From Francisella sp. SYW-9 (lineage in GTDB: Bacteria > Pseudomonadota > Gammaproteobacteria > Francisellales > Francisellaceae), in contig NZ_VXKQ01000018.1 in the NCBI RefSeq assembly GCF_008711465.1, forward strand, positions 62,001-126,000: a DNA stretch of 64,000 nucleotides, in the 5' to 3' direction. Position numbers and translations under genes: made by a program. The notes beneath the pieces were generated by a model. The model had not been told where the DNA came from and searched no databases. It saw only the letters and a list, made by a program, of their open reading frames with translations. Shown one piece after another: positions 57,390 to 64,000 of the stretch (position 1 is its first letter; each line of letters begins with the position of its first letter).

Positions 57390-57779
57390 TTATTTATTTT
57401 GTTCAGTTGTTGCGTACACTACTAATTCTACTAACATTTCTTTTCTAGCAAGTCCGGCAACTACAACAGCTGCTCTATTTGGATAAGGTGCTTTAAAATA
57501 TTCAGAATATATTTGATTAAATGTTGCAAGATATTCTCTATCTGTGACATAAATTAAGACTTGCAAAGTAGCATCGATAGTTAGATTTGCAGATTCCAGT
57601 GTATGTTTTAAATTTTCCATTACCTGGCGAGATTGACTTTCTATCCCTCCATCAACAACACGGCCACTTTTATCTATAGGTATTTGAGCAGTATATAATG
57701 TTTTATTGCTAGTTATAACCCATTCAAAAGGTGACTTAGATGGTGGTAAATCTGTTTTTATAGCTTTTTTATAATTCAT
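57390..57779 (-). CDS. RidA/YjgF family enamine-imine deaminase
   Basis: 129 residues. The key arginine R102 (PNRAAVVVAGL) and E118 line the ligand cleft as in RidA. RidA family members hydrolyse reactive enamine/imine intermediates, most often from PLP enzymes or amine-oxidising enzymes. It is the first gene of the minus-strand catabolic operon, directly facing the LysR gene, so its product likely handles an imine arising in this pathway rather than serving only housekeeping. Confidence 0.88.
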   Translation of the reverse strand: MNYKKAIKTDLPPSKSPFEWVITSNKTLYTAQIPIDKSGRVVDGGIESQSRQVMENLKHTLESANLTIDATLQVLIYVTDREYLATFNQIYSEYFKAPYPNRAAVVVAGLARKEMLVELVVYATTEQNK

Positions 57780-57819
57780 ATTTTTTTCAAAGTTAACAAA
57801 TGAATATAAAAAGCTTAAA

Positions 57820-57877
57820 AGTATAGTTTTGTTAAATCAATCTTGTTATTCCTATCATATGATAGATTATTCTAATC
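57820..57877. promoter_or_regulatory. Control region between ridA and lysR, with palindromes
   Basis: CTATCATATGATAG (57852-57865) is a perfect 14-base palindrome, overlapped at one base by GATTA-TTC-TAATC (57865-57877), which has the T-N11-A form of LysR binding boxes. On the minus strand TATACT (57825 to 57820) is a possible -10, with a poor -35 near 57848. The palindromes would sit just upstream of that promoter, the normal activation geometry. Confidence 0.5.
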
Positions 57878-57925
57878 ATCTTTGTTAAAGTTATTATTAA
57901 AATTAACTGTATTTACTATGATGTA

Positions 57926-58804
57926 ATGATTAATTTAAAGTTATCTCAACTTAAGCATTTTATTTTAATTGTTGAAGCTGGAGGTTTTAGGGCAGCTGTT
58001 AAAACGGCAAATAGATCACAGGCAGCATTATCTAGTTCAATAAAGGAACTAGAATTAAATATTGGACATAAATTATTTGAACCAGGTCATAATGCTAAGT
58101 TAACAACTTTTGGGGAAAACGTTTTACCATTAATTAAAAGATTTTTACAGAACTATTATAATTTTAATAATGAGTTACAAAATATATCAAAAGGTGAGGT
58201 TGGAAAACTTAGAGTTGGTAGTGTGCCATCCGTAGCTTCTAAATTTATACCTAAGATAATATCAGATTTTACAAAAGAGTATCCTAAAGTTCAAATAACT
58301 TTAATTGATCAAGATTCAGCAAGAATAGAAGAAAAATTGTTAACAGAAGAGGTTGATCTAATTATAAGTAATCAGCTGAGTATTAATAATAATAACATAG
58401 GATTTACTTATTTATTTTCTGATCCTGTTGGTGTGGTATGTTTAAAAAGTAGTCCATTAGCTCAAAATAAAGATGGGGTTAGTGTTGAACAATTAAAAAA
58501 TTATCCTTTTATTAGAAATGGAACAAGTGTATTACTAGAAGAAACAATCTTCAACACTTTTGTCAAAAATGCAATATATTCAGTTGAGAATATTACAGCT
58601 CTTTATTCTTTTCTGGAGCATGATGTTGGAATAACAACCTTACCTAAGCTAGCATTTTCAAATAATCTAAACAACCTGGTTTGGTTACCTTTAAAGGGGT
58701 GTAATATTAATAGAGATATTGGAATTTGCTATCTAAAAAATAAAACATTTACTCCAGTAGAAGAATCCTTTTATAATATTTGTATCAGAAGTTTAAAGTT
58801 GTAA
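57926..58804 (+). CDS. LysR-family transcriptional regulator
   Basis: 292 residues. The winged helix-turn-helix occupies about 1-62 (KLSQLKHFILIVEAGGFRAA, then NRSQAALSSSIKELE) and the co-inducer-binding domain about 90-292 (GKLRVGSVPSVASKFIP). It is divergent from the ridA-to-DUF3726 operon, sharing a 146-base control region with palindromes, so it most likely regulates that operon in response to a pathway compound. The DNA-binding helix has ARRS-like positions changed (ANRSQAALSSS), still usable. Confidence 0.9.
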   Translation: MINLKLSQLKHFILIVEAGGFRAAVKTANRSQAALSSSIKELELNIGHKLFEPGHNAKLTTFGENVLPLIKRFLQNYYNFNNELQNISKGEVGKLRVGSVPSVASKFIPKIISDFTKEYPKVQITLIDQDSARIEEKLLTEEVDLIISNQLSINNNNIGFTYLFSDPVGVVCLKSSPLAQNKDGVSVEQLKNYPFIRNGTSVLLEETIFNTFVKNAIYSVENITALYSFLEHDVGITTLPKLAFSNNLNNLVWLPLKGCNINRDIGICYLKNKTFTPVEESFYNICIRSLKL

Positions 58805-58950
58805 TTATTTATTATTTAAATTCATTGTTAAAAAATTAAATGCTAGATACATATTCTAGTAATATCTAGATTAGATATATAATGAGGATATTACCGCTGA
58901 GATATTTTTTATATTTTGGTCAAAAGATAAAAAAAGAGATATTAAGTCTG

Positions 58951-59577
58951 ATGAAATACTTCGCATTACCTATTTTATTATTAATGTTAGTAGGGATATA
59001 CACAAGTTCTTTTGCAAAAGATAAGAGTAAGAATATTGATGAATCGTCTAATGCTCTATCAAAGGCGCCTAGATTAGTTGTTGTTGATAGCTCTCACTCA
59101 GGTGAATCTGTAGTAGCTTTTGATGGTAAGACTCCTATGTATGGTAAATCAACGAGCGGAGCTGCTGTTTATGATATGTGGATTTCAAATGATTTAGAGC
59201 ATGCTGCAATGTTACCTAAAGCTAAGCCTGTTAAACCAAATTTTGATCTTAAGACAAATTCAGCTATATTTTTAAGTGTTGTAATACCTCCTTTAAAAGA
59301 TTTACAACAAAAAGCAAAACAAGAGGGAAAAAGTATTCCAAAAACAAATTATCCTTTCCACAATACAACTACTATAGATTATGGTGTGGTTATTAAAGGA
59401 GAGGTTGAATTAGTAACTGATAAAAAAGTTGTTAAACTTCATACTGGAGATACCTTTGTTATAAAAGGAGCTGTTCATACATGGATAAATCCTACAAATC
59501 AGCCAGCGCAATTAGTTGAAACTATGGTAGGTTCTAAACTAAAGTCTTCAATAAAGCATGAGAAACTAAAATTTTAA
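58951..59577 (+). CDS. Secreted cupin-domain protein
   Basis: 208 residues from ATG 58951; an upstream ATG (58882) would add 23 residues before the signal peptide. A Sec signal ends near residue 22 (SSFA). The cupin barrel occupies about 115-195: DYGVVIKGEVEL and GDTFVIKGAVHTWINP. Only one metal-ligand histidine is obvious (in AVHTW); the first motif lacks HxH, so a metal enzyme is uncertain. Function unknown. It is monocistronic. Confidence 0.78.
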   Translation: MKYFALPILLLMLVGIYTSSFAKDKSKNIDESSNALSKAPRLVVVDSSHSGESVVAFDGKTPMYGKSTSGAAVYDMWISNDLEHAAMLPKAKPVKPNFDLKTNSAIFLSVVIPPLKDLQQKAKQEGKSIPKTNYPFHNTTTIDYGVVIKGEVELVTDKKVVKLHTGDTFVIKGAVHTWINPTNQPAQLVETMVGSKLKSSIKHEKLKF

Positions 59578-59618
59578 ATGATGAGACTTTTACATTTTAT
59601 CAAAATTAAGTTTAAAAA

Positions 59619-60410
59619 TTACCATGTGCCTATATTTTCCATACTAGCCCAAGGCTCTTGTTTAGCTAATGGCTTGCCTTCTTGAATTAGTTCTATTGAT
59701 ATACCATCTGGAGATTTTATGAAAGCCATATGCCCATCTCTAGGAGGTCTGTTGATTATAACACCTTGATCTTTTAGAGATTGACAGATGTCATATATGT
59801 TTTCTACTGAGAATGCCAAATGACCAAAGTTTCTACCACCTTCATATGTTTCATCACTATCCCAATTATATGTAAGTTCTATAAGAGGAGATTTGTCAGT
59901 TTTAGCTATATCATAATCATCGTGAGCAGCTAAAAATATAAGGGTAAACTTACCTTGTTTATTATCTTGTCTACTTACTTCTTTAAGTCCTAGTTTATTA
60001 CAGTAAAAATCTAATGATTTATCTAAGTCTTTGATCCTTATCATAGTATGTAAATATCTCATTCGAGTATTAACTAGCCAGTTTTTAGCCCAATTTTCAT
60101 CAGTAAATGTTTGAATTTCTCCAGAAAAGAAGTGTCGAAATATTTTGATTGAAGTTGATACTTTTGAACTACTTGTAACAAAAGCTACCTTCTCAAAATG
60201 CTTTCTATGTTTAATCTCTGTTTTAAATTCATCAAAGATTGCTCTTAAGCCTATACCAGAGAAATCTTGCATTTTAATTAAGATTTTAACAGCACCATTT
60301 TTTGCTAGTTCATCAAGTTTAGGTATTAACACTTTTGTATAGTCGGCATGAGTTAGTTTGCCTTCTACAGTGATTTTTGTATATTTTTTTTCATCAGATA
60401 TTGTAAACAT
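59619..60410 (-). CDS. SpoIIAA-like/STAS domain fused to glyoxalase I
   Basis: 263 residues. Residues 1-112 resemble the SpoIIAA-like (STAS-type) family (LTHADYTKVLIPKLDELAKN and KILIKMQDFSGIG). Residues 117-263 are a glyoxalase/VOC domain very close to GloA: YLHTMIRIKDLDKSLDFY, LIELTYNW and FGHLAFSVEN. The metal ligands H121, E178, H197 and E240 are all present, so it should be an active lactoylglutathione lyase or close relative. The N-terminal fusion is unusual and could target the enzyme or sense a lipid or stress signal. It shares an upstream leader with the AsnB-like gene. Confidence 0.85.
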   Translation of the reverse strand: MFTISDEKKYTKITVEGKLTHADYTKVLIPKLDELAKNGAVKILIKMQDFSGIGLRAIFDEFKTEIKHRKHFEKVAFVTSSSKVSTSIKIFRHFFSGEIQTFTDENWAKNWLVNTRMRYLHTMIRIKDLDKSLDFYCNKLGLKEVSRQDNKQGKFTLIFLAAHDDYDIAKTDKSPLIELTYNWDSDETYEGGRNFGHLAFSVENIYDICQSLKDQGVIINRPPRDGHMAFIKSPDGISIELIQEGKPLAKQEPWASMENIGTW

Positions 60411-60429
60411 ATTTATTACCTTATTTATA

Positions 60430-60546
60430 AATTTATAGAGCTAAATAAAAGGTACTTTAGATAATCAAGTTAATTAGCTCTTGGAGTTTTATCTACTGCT
60501 ATTGTATCAAGTTATTGATAAGGGTTGAGTATTTTAAGCACTATAT
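60430..60546 (-). promoter_or_regulatory. Duplicated leader, copy A (before glyoxalase fusion)
   Basis: This 117-base stretch is clearly similar to 62556-62674. On the minus strand both begin with TGATACAATA, a possible -10 (TACAAT), continue with an AAGAGCT...TAGCTCT stem and end about 20 bases before the start codon. In this copy AGAGCTAA (60437-60444) and TTAGCTCT (60474-60481) pair over eight bases. Region 60547-60653 shows no gene; an imperfect TAGAGTTATAAG/CATAAACTCTA repeat there may be a terminator for the AsnB-like gene. Confidence 0.65.
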
Positions 60547-60653
60547 ATGGCTTTGATTGAACTGATTAATGCAAAAAAGTATCATTTTAGAGTTATAAGT
60601 TAGTTTAAAGCTATAATAAGGTCATAAACTCTAGAATGTAGATAAAGTGATGT

Positions 60654-62537
60654 CTAAGAAAAATCAAAAATATTATTTAACATGGCTGCTGAGAAAATAC
60701 TAAATAAGATTCTACTAATAAATGGGTCTGTGGCTCCATTTTTAAGGTGGGCATTAAATAATTCGAGTAATTTACCATGATTAAATAATTCTGTTGGGAT
60801 AAAATTATTACTATGAAATATATCTCCCATCATTGTATTTAGAGGAGATTTTGATTTACTCGGTGGAGACATGTATGGATGCTTCATATTTTGATAATGC
60901 TCTGGAGTGACAAAATCTTTACAACTTTCTCTTAGAATGAATTTATCAGTATTATTATAATATTTATACTTGGGTGGTACTTTAGTTATATACTCAATTA
61001 CATCATTATCAAGAAAAGGTACTCTAGCTTCAACAGAATGAGCCATTTCAGTACGATCGCCTAAAGCAGTTAGTACATAAGCAAAGGTATTTAGTGATTG
61101 ATAATATAGAGAAATATTTAGGGCATCCCAATTACTTATATCAATAATGTTTCTATCTAAGAATCTTTGGAATTTATCCAAGCAATTTTCATCTTTAAAA
61201 TTGGTGTTAAAAAGATCATTTACTAACTCTACTTGTGGTACATGATTTGAGCAAAAACTAGGGCTAAAACCTAAATTTCTTTTTAAGTAATCAATATCTC
61301 TAGCCCCATCAGCAAGAAAAACTCCTTTATTTACCTCAATCTTACTTGCAATAGAGTTCTTATCAAACATTTCAGGATTTACTTGCATAGCATCAAGTAC
61401 ATTTGTGATATAACCACAATTATATTCATCTGACCCTTCACCTGTTAAGACAACCTTATAGTTATTCTCACGCACTAATTTACTTAGTAAATGTTTTGCC
61501 ACTCCATGAGGATTAAATGTTGTATTTTCTAAACACCAAAGATGATCAGAGAGATTATCTGCTAAGATTTGATCATCGATATATAGAGTGTTTTGCTTAC
61601 CAGAGTACTTATTAATCAACTTCTTTGCGATTATACTTTCATCATAATTTTTATCATCAAATGAAATTGTAAACGCATCGAGTCCTTTACCACTAAGCTG
61701 ACTTGCGATAGCATAACATACTGAAGAGTCTATACCACCACTAAGATAAGTAGCAACAGGAACATCAGAAACTAGTCTTCTTTCTATCGCTTTAGTTATT
61801 CTATTACGGTATTGATCAAGAATCTCAGGAAGGCTTTCACTAGTGTAGTTAGATCTCTCATACTTTGGTTGCCAGTAGCGATGTTCAGAGATATTTCCAG
61901 AACGTATATCATAGATCATAAAATGACTTGGCTTGACGTTATAAATATTTTTAAATATAGTATCATCTTGACTAAATGGTTGACCGTATATTCGATCTTT
62001 TAATTCTCTTATATTAAATTCGGGTTTTTGTTTGTTGTATTTAAGTATACTTTTTATCTCTGAAGAGAAACTAATACCTTGATTATCTAGACTGAAATAT
62101 AATGGCTTAACTCCATGTCTATCTCTAAAGGCAATTATTCTTTCTTTATTTTTATCATATATAACACCAGCAAATTCACCATTTAACTGAGCAAAGCAAT
62201 CATTACCACTTTCTAAGTACATAGGTAATACTATCTCACTGTCAGTTTTTGTATTAAATTTGTAGCCTTTGCTCTTATAGTTTTGACGAATTTGTTTGTA
62301 GTCATAAAATTCACCATTTACTATAGCAGTCAGTTCATTATTATGATTTAGAGGTTGCTCACCATTATCAACACCAATTATACTTAAGCGAGTATGTCCA
62401 AAAGCAATATTTGGATTATTGAGTATAGTGTAGTGCTGCTCATCAGGTCCTCTATGCTTAAGTAGAGAAAGAGCGGAATTAAATCTTTCTCCATCTATTT
62501 GTTCATTTTTCTTTAAAACCATTAAGATTCCACACAT
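60654..62537 (-). CDS. asnB: Asparagine synthetase B-like amidotransferase
   Basis: 627 residues from ATG 62537; a GTG three codons upstream is rejected because the catalytic cysteine must be residue 2 (MCGILMV) and AAGG precedes ATG 62537. The glutaminase domain is 1-200 (KHRGPDEQ, NGEFYDY, SEIV) and the synthetase domain 230-627 with the PP-loop SGGIDSS (266-272) and TGEGSDE. The length exceeds E. coli AsnB (554), as in AsnB/AsnO-like enzymes in polysaccharide or secondary-metabolite clusters. Substrate may be aspartate or another carboxylate. It shares its leader with the glyoxalase fusion gene downstream. Confidence 0.85.
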   Translation of the reverse strand: MCGILMVLKKNEQIDGERFNSALSLLKHRGPDEQHYTILNNPNIAFGHTRLSIIGVDNGEQPLNHNNELTAIVNGEFYDYKQIRQNYKSKGYKFNTKTDSEIVLPMYLESGNDCFAQLNGEFAGVIYDKNKERIIAFRDRHGVKPLYFSLDNQGISFSSEIKSILKYNKQKPEFNIRELKDRIYGQPFSQDDTIFKNIYNVKPSHFMIYDIRSGNISEHRYWQPKYERSNYTSESLPEILDQYRNRITKAIERRLVSDVPVATYLSGGIDSSVCYAIASQLSGKGLDAFTISFDDKNYDESIIAKKLINKYSGKQNTLYIDDQILADNLSDHLWCLENTTFNPHGVAKHLLSKLVRENNYKVVLTGEGSDEYNCGYITNVLDAMQVNPEMFDKNSIASKIEVNKGVFLADGARDIDYLKRNLGFSPSFCSNHVPQVELVNDLFNTNFKDENCLDKFQRFLDRNIIDISNWDALNISLYYQSLNTFAYVLTALGDRTEMAHSVEARVPFLDNDVIEYITKVPPKYKYYNNTDKFILRESCKDFVTPEHYQNMKHPYMSPPSKSKSPLNTMMGDIFHSNNFIPTELFNHGKLLELFNAHLKNGATDPFISRILFSIFSAAMLNNIFDFS

Positions 62538-62555
62538 ATTAGCCACCTTGTTTGT

Positions 62556-62674
62556 AATTCATAGAGCTAGATAAAAAGATACTGATATAATCAAGTTGAT
62601 CAGCTCTTGAGGTTTTATATACAAATTATTGTATCAGCTTATAGGTAGAGATTGAGTATTTTAAGAGCTATTGG
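62556..62674 (-). promoter_or_regulatory. Duplicated leader, copy B (before AsnB-like gene)
   Basis: Partner of 60430-60546, placed 18 bases before the start codon (19 in copy A). The outer stem is AGAGCT (62563-62568) with AGCTCT (62602-62607) and an inner TGAT-TAT-ATCA is possible. Conservation of both sequence and distance to the start suggests a shared promoter/leader rather than a random repeat. Confidence 0.65.
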
Positions 62675-62677
62675 TAT

Positions 62678-63262
62678 CTAATTTAAATTTGTAATATTGA
62701 TAGTATAGTTGTAATGATAGTTATGAATAGAAATCTTCTTGTTATTATTGCTATATTTTATCATTAATATTTTCTTGCCATTAGTTGTCATTATAGTTCT
62801 TTGGTTTGCTTGTTCTGAAACTATAATATCTGTATTAGCAAACATTTTTTGTATAACATTAATTGGAGCTTGGCTTATAATAAACTCAATAAGACTTTGC
62901 TTAACACCAATATTCTTATTTGGCATTGGTAGACTACTACTTTGTATACTTGAACCATCATAATCAAGCTTAAATAGAGAGCTTCCCCAGCCTGATAAAG
63001 CTACCATTACAATATGCTTAGAATTAACTTCAATAATCATATTAGAGGTTAGATTCTTTTGTTTACCATTTTTATCATAATATTTAGCAGAGACTACTTG
63101 AGAAATTGTTTTATTAAGCCCTAACTGATATGGTTGTGGTAGTGTTACTGTAGTATTTGGCGTGATAGCTACTTTTACATCTATTTTCTGTTTTGTCTGA
63201 AGTAAAGAACAACTACTTAGAAAAAGAAATATAAAAAAACTCACTAAAATTCTATTTTTCAT
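62678..63262 (-). CDS. DUF3261-type lipoprotein
   Basis: 194 residues. The lipobox LSSC (C18) follows a short hydrophobic signal, so it should be anchored to a membrane facing the periplasm. The rest is beta-rich with ALSGWGSSLFKLDYDG and a Lys/Asn-rich C-terminus. DUF3261 lipoproteins are regular members of aryl-polyene-type clusters, next to MMPL exporters, exactly as here. Its start overlaps the exporter end by eleven bases, so it is coupled to it. Confidence 0.75.
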   Translation of the reverse strand: MKNRILVSFFIFLFLSSCSLLQTKQKIDVKVAITPNTTVTLPQPYQLGLNKTISQVVSAKYYDKNGKQKNLTSNMIIEVNSKHIVMVALSGWGSSLFKLDYDGSSIQSSSLPMPNKNIGVKQSLIEFIISQAPINVIQKMFANTDIIVSEQANQRTIMTTNGKKILMIKYSNNNKKISIHNYHYNYTINITNLN

Positions 63263-64000
63263 AATACTGTACCTTAATTGCTATAGGAGCTAATAAAAAT
63301 GCTACTGTAATTCCAACTAATACAGTTAAACCAAAATACTCAATAGCTGGGGTATTACTTAGTGCTAAAAGTCCAAATGACAGAATAGTTGTGATAGCAG
63401 ATAATGATAGGGCTAGCATAGTACTACTGAACCTATTATTACTTTCAGCTATAAATAAAACATAATCCATACTGATTCCCAAAACAAGAATTGTTGCAAG
63501 TATGCTAAATAATGTAAGAGGAATATTAAATAATCCTAAGAATGCCACAGACAGTAGACATGATAATAATGGTACTAATATATATACTAGAGATTTCTTA
63601 ATAGAATATCTAATTGCTAGGCCTAGCCATAAAAGCATAAATACAACTACCATAATATAAGAGATAACATTGCGGTAATGACCAAAAATATTACTTATTT
63701 GAGTTACCTTATCAATAACGTAAACATCATCTGTCGAGCTAAGTAAATTCTGTAGTTTAGAAATATCTATGTCTTTTGAAAGTGTTATAGCTAATGCTTT
63801 ATAGTCATTAGGCTGATTTGCCAACCATAGGAATCTCATTTGTTTTGAGACAGGTTGATTTAACCAGCTAGATAGTTCTAAAGATTTAAATTTTGTGGTT
63901 TTAATTTTATTTAATATCTCTGTTTGTTGAGCTTTTGAAAAACCTATTTGGCTAAGATATTCTCGAGGGTATTTAGTTTTAACAAACTTCTGTATAGCGT
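63252..64000 (-). CDS. MMPL/RND-type exporter, C-terminal part (partial)
   Basis: Open to the right edge of the window; the visible 248 codons are the C-terminal part. Before the ATG at 63839 the frame continues without stop (FVKTKYPREYLSQIGFSKAQ), so the gene starts outside the window. At least five hydrophobic segments are visible with the RND pattern LGISMDYVLFIAES in the middle. This fits the COG4258 predicted exporter that accompanies DUF3261 lipoproteins in aryl-polyene-type clusters. Cargo, if so, would be a fatty-acyl or polyene product made by genes beyond position 64000. Confidence 0.82.
   Translation of the reverse strand, partial: AIQKFVKTKYPREYLSQIGFSKAQQTEILNKIKTTKFKSLELSSWLNQPVSKQMRFLWLANQPNDYKALAITLSKDIDISKLQNLLSSTDDVYVIDKVTQISNIFGHYRNVISYIMVVVFMLLWLGLAIRYSIKKSLVYILVPLLSCLLSVAFLGLFNIPLTLFSILATILVLGISMDYVLFIAESNNRFSSTMLALSLSAITTILSFGLLALSNTPAIEYFGLTVLVGITVAFLLAPIAIKVQYYEK

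Overview
The window is a contiguous piece of an AT-rich (by eye about one third G+C) gammaproteobacterial chromosome, and I assign it to the genus Francisella with high confidence. Evidence: the protein sequences of RpoB/RpoC, MetK, RpsP-RimM-TrmD-RplS and HemA-PrfA-PrmC, the codon bias, and the accessory set (2OG-Fe oxygenase, HAD acid phosphatase, Bcr/CflA transporters, minor pilins). A GGDEF-EAL protein, a GH19 chitinase and a catabolic cluster point to an environmental or fish-associated Francisella rather than the most reduced F. tularensis strains; I cannot name the species.

Layout. 1-6088: 3' end of rpoB, rpoC, lapA, tsaD. 6208-7380: acyl-lipid desaturase, then about 440 bases of apparent gene decay. 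7821-12352: metK divergent from rpsP-rimM-trmD-rplS-xerD, with back-to-back promoters; a folded intergenic repeat sits between rimM and trmD. 12487-14770: a small cysteine-motif protein coupled to a PAS-GGDEF-EAL protein. 14823-16677: PGPGW membrane protein, 2OG oxygenase, HAD phosphatase. 16756-20405: an SDR behind a one-module adenylation-carrier-reductase enzyme whose 3' end is frameshifted. 20619-29097: rppH, a PAP2 phosphatase, ampD, an MHS transporter, parE, and an operon yfgM-like, bamB, MFS. 29306-34073: DUF6056-like membrane protein and hemA-prfA-prmC. 34187-37768: three minor-pilin-like proteins, the last with a 16-unit GGAAAT repeat. 37845-41420: cysS, prmB, MFS. 41507-46267: repeat protein, GNAT, a DHA2 transporter between about 310-base direct repeats, and a GH19 chitinase. 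46470-47919: rlmH, yaaA and the 4.5S RNA gene ffs. 48013-50873: beta-lactamase-fold hydrolase, a frameshifted sugar porter, a broken small gene. 50884-58804: a LysR-linked cluster (DUF3726-like protein, an unrecognised 559-residue protein, BCCT transporter, M19 dipeptidase homologue, aldehyde dehydrogenase, RidA). 58951-64000: secreted cupin, SpoIIAA-glyoxalase fusion, AsnB-like enzyme, DUF3261 lipoprotein and the end of an MMPL exporter.

How the parts fit. Housekeeping blocks make the transcription and translation machinery and modify it (TsaD, RimM, TrmD, PrmB, PrmC, RlmH). The best candidate for an undescribed system is 50884-58804: a betaine-type importer, an M19 homologue lacking the usual first-metal ligands, an aldehyde dehydrogenase of the 2-oxoglutarate-semialdehyde type, RidA, and two proteins of unknown function, next to a divergent LysR regulator with palindromes in the shared control region. 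Second is the carboxylate-activating and reducing module at 16756-20405. Third is a duplicated leader of about 118 bases placed at the same distance before the glyoxalase fusion and the AsnB-like gene.

Four loci look decayed or frameshifted (7383-7790, 17456-17660, 49177-49260, 50636-50873) and one junction is duplicated (42306-44588). That suggests a genome losing accessory functions, although single-base sequencing errors cannot be excluded for the two clean frameshifts. I saw no tRNA, rRNA, CRISPR array or insertion-sequence transposase.
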